64,000 nucleotides of DNA from Alistipes senegalensis JC50. Lineage in GTDB: Bacteria > Bacteroidota > Bacteroidia > Bacteroidales > Rikenellaceae. Shown one piece after another: positions 60,421-64,000 of the stretch. The translations under genes and the position numbers were made by a program. Each line of letters opens with the position of its first letter. Position 1 is the stretch's first letter. The stretch covers positions 3,224,001 through 3,288,000 of the forward strand of contig NZ_CP102252.1 of NCBI RefSeq assembly GCF_025145645.1. The letters run 5' to 3'. Under the pieces are notes generated by a model. The model did not search any database. It had not been told where the DNA came from and worked only from the letters and a program-made list of their open reading frames with translations.

Positions 60421-60909
60421 ATGACCGATCTGAAAGCATACTTCGCCGCACCGCGCACCGCCGCACGTCCCTCCGCCGCCGAGATCGGGGCGCTGGTCGC
60501 GGCCTGTCCGTGGTTCATTCCGGGGCGTATCCTGCTCGGGATCGTCACCGGGGAGGAGGACCCGCTGACGGCGCTGACGGCTCCGTGGCGGGCCGAGAGT
60601 TCGTTGCGCATGCCGGATGTCGATGCCTCGGCGCTGGACCGGCTCTCGTCCGACGAGATCATCGACCGTTTCCTGAAGGAGGAGAACTTGCGCATCGTTG
60701 CCCAGGAGGGGGAACCCGAGGAGGAGGTGCAGATCCGTCCCGAACTGGAGGAGGACGACGAGGTGGTTTCCGAGGAGCTGGCCGAAATCTATCTCGCCCA
60801 GGGCCTTCGGGACCGGGCCGTGGCGATTTATCGCAAATTAAGTTTGCTAAATCCCGAAAAAAGTGTTTACTTTGCCGAGTTAATTGGAAAAATAGATAAC
60901 AATAATTAA
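60421..60909 (+). CDS. Small acidic protein with C-terminal TPR-like helices
   Basis: A 162-residue cytosolic protein of unknown function. The first third is helical (MTDLKAYFAAPRTAARPSAAE), the middle is strongly acidic (EGEPEEEVQIRPELEEDDEVV), and the end resembles one TPR unit (EELAEIYLAQGLRDRAVAIYRKLSLLNPEKSVYFAELIGKI, positions 118-158). The order LptE, this protein, SecG is conserved in Bacteroidales, which suggests an envelope-related adaptor. No catalytic motif was seen. Confidence 0.72.
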   Translation: MTDLKAYFAAPRTAARPSAAEIGALVAACPWFIPGRILLGIVTGEEDPLTALTAPWRAESSLRMPDVDASALDRLSSDEIIDRFLKEENLRIVAQEGEPEEEVQIRPELEEDDEVVSEELAEIYLAQGLRDRAVAIYRKLSLLNPEKSVYFAELIGKIDNNN

Positions 60910-60920
60910 AATTTACGGAT

Positions 60921-61289
60921 ATGTTATACACGATTTGCATTGCCCTGATACTCGTTGCGAGCGTATTGGTGATCCTCGCGGTGTTGGTGCAGAACCCCAA
61001 GAGCGGCATGGCCGCCAATTTCGGCGCGTCGAACCAGGTCATGGGTGTGCGCGAGACCTCCAATTTCCTCGAAAAGTTCACCTGGGCGATGGCCATCGCC
61101 ATCGTCGTGCTGAGCCTCGCCGCTACGCTGACCATGGACAAGGGCCGCGTGATCGAGAGCAATACGAAGATTTCGAACGACGCCAAGGCATTGCAGGAGC
61201 GTGTGCTCGAGTCGGAGATTCCCGCCCCGATGCCGCAGGCCGAGATTCCGGCCGCCGAGCAGCCCGCTGCCGACCAGTCGGCCGAGTAG
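60921..61289 (+). CDS. secG: Preprotein translocase subunit SecG
   Basis: A 122-residue inner-membrane protein of the SecYEG channel. Two membrane helices (YTICIALILVASVLVILAVL at 3-22 and FTWAMAIAIVVLSLAATL) flank the conserved loop VQNPKSGMAANFGASNQVMGVRETSNFLEK (positions 23-52). The Pro/Ala/Glu-rich tail is common in this phylum. Last gene of the operon, followed by a strong terminator. Confidence 0.95.
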   Translation: MLYTICIALILVASVLVILAVLVQNPKSGMAANFGASNQVMGVRETSNFLEKFTWAMAIAIVVLSLAATLTMDKGRVIESNTKISNDAKALQERVLESEIPAPMPQAEIPAAEQPAADQSAE

Positions 61290-61338
61290 TTCCCGGAGGG
61301 GCCGGAAAGGGCGGGCCGGAGAGTCGGCCCGGACGATA

Positions 61339-61372
61339 AAAAGAGACCGCGGAAAAATCCGCGGTCTCTTTT
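61339..61372. terminator. Rho-independent terminator after secG
   Basis: A 15-bp perfect stem (61339-61353 with 61358-61372, 4-nt loop) with flanking A and T runs, between convergent secG and the DUF6377 gene. Confidence 0.92.
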
Positions 61373-61426
61373 GTTTTCGCCTTTGCGGCCGGAGATGCCG
61401 CCGGGCGGAATGTCCCGATGAAGCGG

Positions 61427-63088
61427 TCAGAGATGCTGCGGGCTGAATGCCCCGATGGTCTTGATGCGCTCCTCGAAATTGTCCCGCGAAACGAGCGTGT
61501 GACCTTTGATCTTCGAACGGTAGTTGTAAATCGTGCTCACCGAGTAGCGCAGCAGGGCGGCGATCTTCGACGAGTCGTTGATGCCCAGCCGGATCAGCGC
61601 GAAGATGCGCAGCTCGGTGTTCAGCAGTTCGCCCTTCTTGGGCTCGATGCGCGCCTCCTTGTCCAGCAGCGAGTTGAAATCCTCGATGAACGTGGGGTAG
61701 AGTTGCAGGAACGTCGTGTCGAAATTGCGGTAGAACTCCTCCAGCTCGCGGCTGTCGCCGTCGCTCGATGCGTACTCCTTCTTCAGTTCGTCGATGCGCC
61801 CGTCGCGCAGCAGACGGCGCACCCGGCGCCGCGAGTCGATGATCTTGTCGATGTATTCCGAACACATCGTCAGGAAAATGCCGATGTACTCCTCCTTCAC
61901 CTCGTTGGCTTCGGAAATCTGGCTGTTGAGGCCGGCCAGCTGTTCGTTGATCCGTTGAAGGTCGTTGTTCGAGATGTTGAGCCGGTTGTTGGCCTGTTGC
62001 AGTTCGAGCCGCGCGAGGCTGAGCTTGCGGTTCTGGCGCAGGACGAAGATCACGCCCCCGAGGGCCAGCAGCATGAAGCAGACGATCGACACCACGAAGA
62101 TGTTGTACATGGCGTCCATCCGCTGCCGCCGGGCCATGTAGGCTTCCTCGATGACGTGCAGGGCCAGCGCGTCCTGCCAGGGCCGGAGCCGGGAGTTGAA
62201 GAACCGCGCGTCGTCCATGACGATCCGCATGTAGCGCATCGCCCGCTGGATGTTGTCGTCGTCGAGCAGCGTGTTGGCGAGGCTTTTCAGCGCCGCATTG
62301 TCGCGGATCGCCAGCTGGATGTCGGTCATCGCCGAGCGGGCGAACCACACCTGCGCCGTGAGGGTGTCCTTCATCAGGTCCGCCACCAGCGCCCGCATGT
62401 ACGACGCCTCGGCGTAGCCGCGCGAAAGGGGCGGCAGGGTGTTGCACAGCCGTTCGGAGATCTCCACCGCCTGCTCGTAATTGCGGTCGTTGATCGCCTG
62501 CCAGAGCTTGAAATTGAGGTGCGTGGTCGATTCCGGCTCGGTGTTCTCCACGATCAGCCGGGCGTAGAGCACCGTGAGGTGCCACGATTGCGTGCCCTGC
62601 ACCGAGTCGTGGGAGTAGAGTTGGAGTTCGTCGTTGAGTTTGTGGCGGGCGACGTAGTAATCGACCAGCTGTTTCCGGTCGAGCTTCGCGGTGTCGATCT
62701 GTTGCAGAAGGGTGGCCGCTTCGAGGTAGATGCCTGCCGAACTGTAAAGGTAGGCCAGTTGGATGCGGCTCTCGTCGAGGCGCCGTGCGTCGTGCATCTT
62801 TTTGGCCAGATTGATGTTGCGGTAGAGGTAGTCGATCGTGGAATCGGCCTGGTAGGGGGTGTATTCGTCGATCAGTTGTTGGTTCAGAATGTAACGCTGG
62901 GCGTCCGAAAAGTCCGATTTGCCGAGGATGTTTTTCAGCGATTCGATCCGTTGTTCGCGGCCTGCGATGTAGGAGTCGCGGTGCGAGAGGGTGGCGTCTA
63001 GTTGCGAGAGCACGCTTTTCAGGTCGTTCTGTGCCAGGACGGATGGCGTTGCGGCGAGCAGCAGGGCGGTAAACAACAGGTTTTTCAT
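61427..63088 (-). CDS. DUF6377 membrane regulator (second copy)
   Basis: A 553-residue paralogue of the protein at 19804-21471. The start at 63088 gives a cleavable signal (MKNLLFTALLLAATPSVLAQ) in place of a lipobox. TPR-like helices run from about 30 to 330. A membrane helix (IFVVSIVCFMLLALGGVIFVL) and coiled coil (QQANNRLNISNNDLQRINEQL) follow, and the protein ends in a LuxR-like HTH (ELRIFALIRLGINDSSKIAA, SVSTIYNYRSKIKG). It is divergent from the susC gene at 63714, so it probably regulates that locus. Its promoter box (TATCTTTG, 63116-63123 minus) belongs to the first unit of a tandem repeat. Confidence 0.84.
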   Translation of the reverse strand: MKNLLFTALLLAATPSVLAQNDLKSVLSQLDATLSHRDSYIAGREQRIESLKNILGKSDFSDAQRYILNQQLIDEYTPYQADSTIDYLYRNINLAKKMHDARRLDESRIQLAYLYSSAGIYLEAATLLQQIDTAKLDRKQLVDYYVARHKLNDELQLYSHDSVQGTQSWHLTVLYARLIVENTEPESTTHLNFKLWQAINDRNYEQAVEISERLCNTLPPLSRGYAEASYMRALVADLMKDTLTAQVWFARSAMTDIQLAIRDNAALKSLANTLLDDDNIQRAMRYMRIVMDDARFFNSRLRPWQDALALHVIEEAYMARRQRMDAMYNIFVVSIVCFMLLALGGVIFVLRQNRKLSLARLELQQANNRLNISNNDLQRINEQLAGLNSQISEANEVKEEYIGIFLTMCSEYIDKIIDSRRRVRRLLRDGRIDELKKEYASSDGDSRELEEFYRNFDTTFLQLYPTFIEDFNSLLDKEARIEPKKGELLNTELRIFALIRLGINDSSKIAALLRYSVSTIYNYRSKIKGHTLVSRDNFEERIKTIGAFSPQHL

Positions 63089-63115
63089 GGGCAGACGGTA
63101 TCTGTTAGGTCCAAA

Positions 63116-63123
63116 CAAAGATA
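63116..63123 (-). promoter_or_regulatory. -7 promoter box (TATCTTTG) of the DUF6377 gene
   Basis: A perfect TAnnTTTG match on the minus strand, 27 bases before the ATG at 63088. The same box recurs at 63189-63196 in the second repeat unit. Confidence 0.55.
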
Positions 63124-63281
63124 CGAATAAGCGAGTGCAAAAGCAAGTTTACTTGCATTTTGCCGAGCGGGAGTATCTTCGGCGCAGCCAAAGATACGAA
63201 TAAGCCGACCTCGGAAGGCGGAGCTCGCTTGCATTTTTTCCGAGGCGGAGTATCTTCGGCGCAGCCAAGGTACGAATAAGC
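63117..63281. repeat. Imperfect tandem repeat of about 75 bp, two and a half units
   Basis: Units begin at 63117, 63190 and 63267 with AAAGATACGAATAAGC (third unit AAGGTACGAATAAGC) and end with GAGTATCTTCGGCGCAGCC. The ends of each unit are partly complementary (AAGATAC with GTATCTT), so each can fold into a hairpin with a variable middle. The rest of the gap, 63282-63713, is increasingly AT-rich and shows nothing more that can be assigned apart from the likely susC promoter region. Confidence 0.75.
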
Positions 63282-63713
63282 GGGGGCAATGTCAAATTTA
63301 TTTGAACATTGCCGGGCGGCCCGGCAAAAGTCCCCGACACTGAAAGTGCCGTTACGGCATCACCGACGGAACGGGCGGTTTTGCCGACGCTATCGCCGAT
63401 TTTGCCGGCGGCGTGGACGGCGGAATTAATTAAAATTTTTTATTTACTTGCTTTCCCGACGCTTTTCCTTCCGCAGGGAGATTCCGGGACGTCTACTTTT
63501 TTTTGAAAACAGTAAAATATTAATATATTGATAATCAGTAAATTATATTTTAACGAACGGGTTTTCGGTTTACAAAATCCAGTTTAATTTTTTTTCATGT
63601 CGCAGAGGTTGTTTATTTTTATTTAAGAGAAACGAAGCGGGGTTTATACTGAATTTTTAAGAATCCGTCATACCTATTTATAATAATAACCAAAACCTAA
63701 AATCTGATTTCCT

Positions 63714-64000
63714 ATGGTACATGTATGCAAAAAGCTGCAATCGGGCTGCCGGACAGGATGGATGCTGCTGCTTGCGGCGGCTATGCTGATCGTGTCGGCT
63801 CCGGTCCTGGCCCAGCAGCGGGCGACCGTGACGGGAACGGTCACCGACCAGTCGGGACAACCCGTCATCGGGGCTACGGTCATCGAGCAGGGCACCACCA
63901 ACGGTGCCACGACGGGCGTAGACGGCACTTATACCCTCAAACTCAAAGGGGGGGGGAATTCTGCTAACCTGATTTTCCAGTCGCTGGGATTCGTCTCGCA
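63714..64000 (+). CDS. SusC/RagA TonB-dependent receptor, N-terminal part
   Basis: The frame from the ATG at 63714 runs off the window. It encodes a signal region (WMLLLAAAMLIVSAPVLAQ) and a single CarboxypepD_reg-like domain (ATVTGTVTDQSGQPVIGATV, GVDGTYTLKL), the standard start of a SusC importer. A run of nine G residues (63948-63956) lies in this domain and is read in frame as Gly-Gly-Gly. The gene is divergent from a DUF6377 regulator. A susD gene is expected downstream, outside the window. Confidence 0.9.
   Translation, partial: MVHVCKKLQSGCRTGWMLLLAAAMLIVSAPVLAQQRATVTGTVTDQSGQPVIGATVIEQGTTNGATTGVDGTYTLKLKGGGNSANLIFQSLGFVS

Noticed and set aside
63117..63281. CRISPR-like array
   Set aside because: Only two and a half units, conserved ends with a folded variable middle, unit length about 75 bp, and no cas genes nearby.

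Overview
The window is about 62% GC chromosomal DNA from a Bacteroidota species, most likely Alistipes (Rikenellaceae). The evidence is several SusC/SusD systems, many surface lipoproteins, a hybrid two-component system, promoters of the Bacteroidota type (TTTG near -33, TAnnTTTG near -7) and an IntDOT-type integrase. No rRNA, tRNA or CRISPR array was seen.

Region 1 (1-21.5 kb): the end of one SusC/SusD pair on the plus strand, a perfect 19-bp terminator, then a nine-gene minus-strand operon. It runs from 19,543 down to 1,781: two paralogous exported metallophosphatases, SusC with a doubled N-terminal domain, SusD, three surface lipoproteins (BACON, fimbrillin-like, DUF5689), GH20 hexosaminidase and GH2 beta-galactosidase. 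A divergent DUF6377 regulator sits at its head.

Region 2 (21.5-39.3 kb): a heparin/heparan-sulfate utilization locus. PL13 and two PL12 lyases lie on the minus strand. Divergent from them are two Ser-type sulfatases, a Tat-exported DUF3604-like lipoprotein, a ROK sugar kinase, a PL15-like lyase and a hybrid two-component regulator whose receiver domain is degenerate. No GH88 and no dedicated SusC/D pair are visible here.

Region 3 (39.3-41.2 kb): housekeeping genes prs and engB.

Region 4 (about 41.17-53.53 kb): a 12.3-kb integrative element of lower GC, bounded by 22-nt imperfect direct repeats (20/22) that overlap a TATCTTTGC promoter box. It carries an IntDOT-like integrase (catalytic Arg I replaced by Ser), two excisionase-type HTH proteins, an RteC-family regulator and a TatC C-terminal fragment. 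It has two cargo modules, each bracketed by its own direct repeat. The first is a single-chain SIR2-APAZ-pAgo (short prokaryotic Argonaute) defence gene with a perfect promoter but an in-frame TAA in the SIR2 domain. The second is a MocR-regulated set of two Nim/PPOX flavoproteins, a YggS PLP-binding protein and an arylamine N-acetyltransferase. No relaxase or transfer genes were found. A consensus promoter near the right end points out towards a choloylglycine-hydrolase-family gene.

Region 5 (53.6-64 kb): the linear amide hydrolase, a PagL-like lipid A deacylase, a PLP-dependent arginine-decarboxylase-type enzyme, a plus-strand group (HU/CCDC81-like protein, sigma-54 activator, LptE, small acidic protein, SecG), and a second DUF6377 regulator divergent from the start of another SusC gene that runs off the window.
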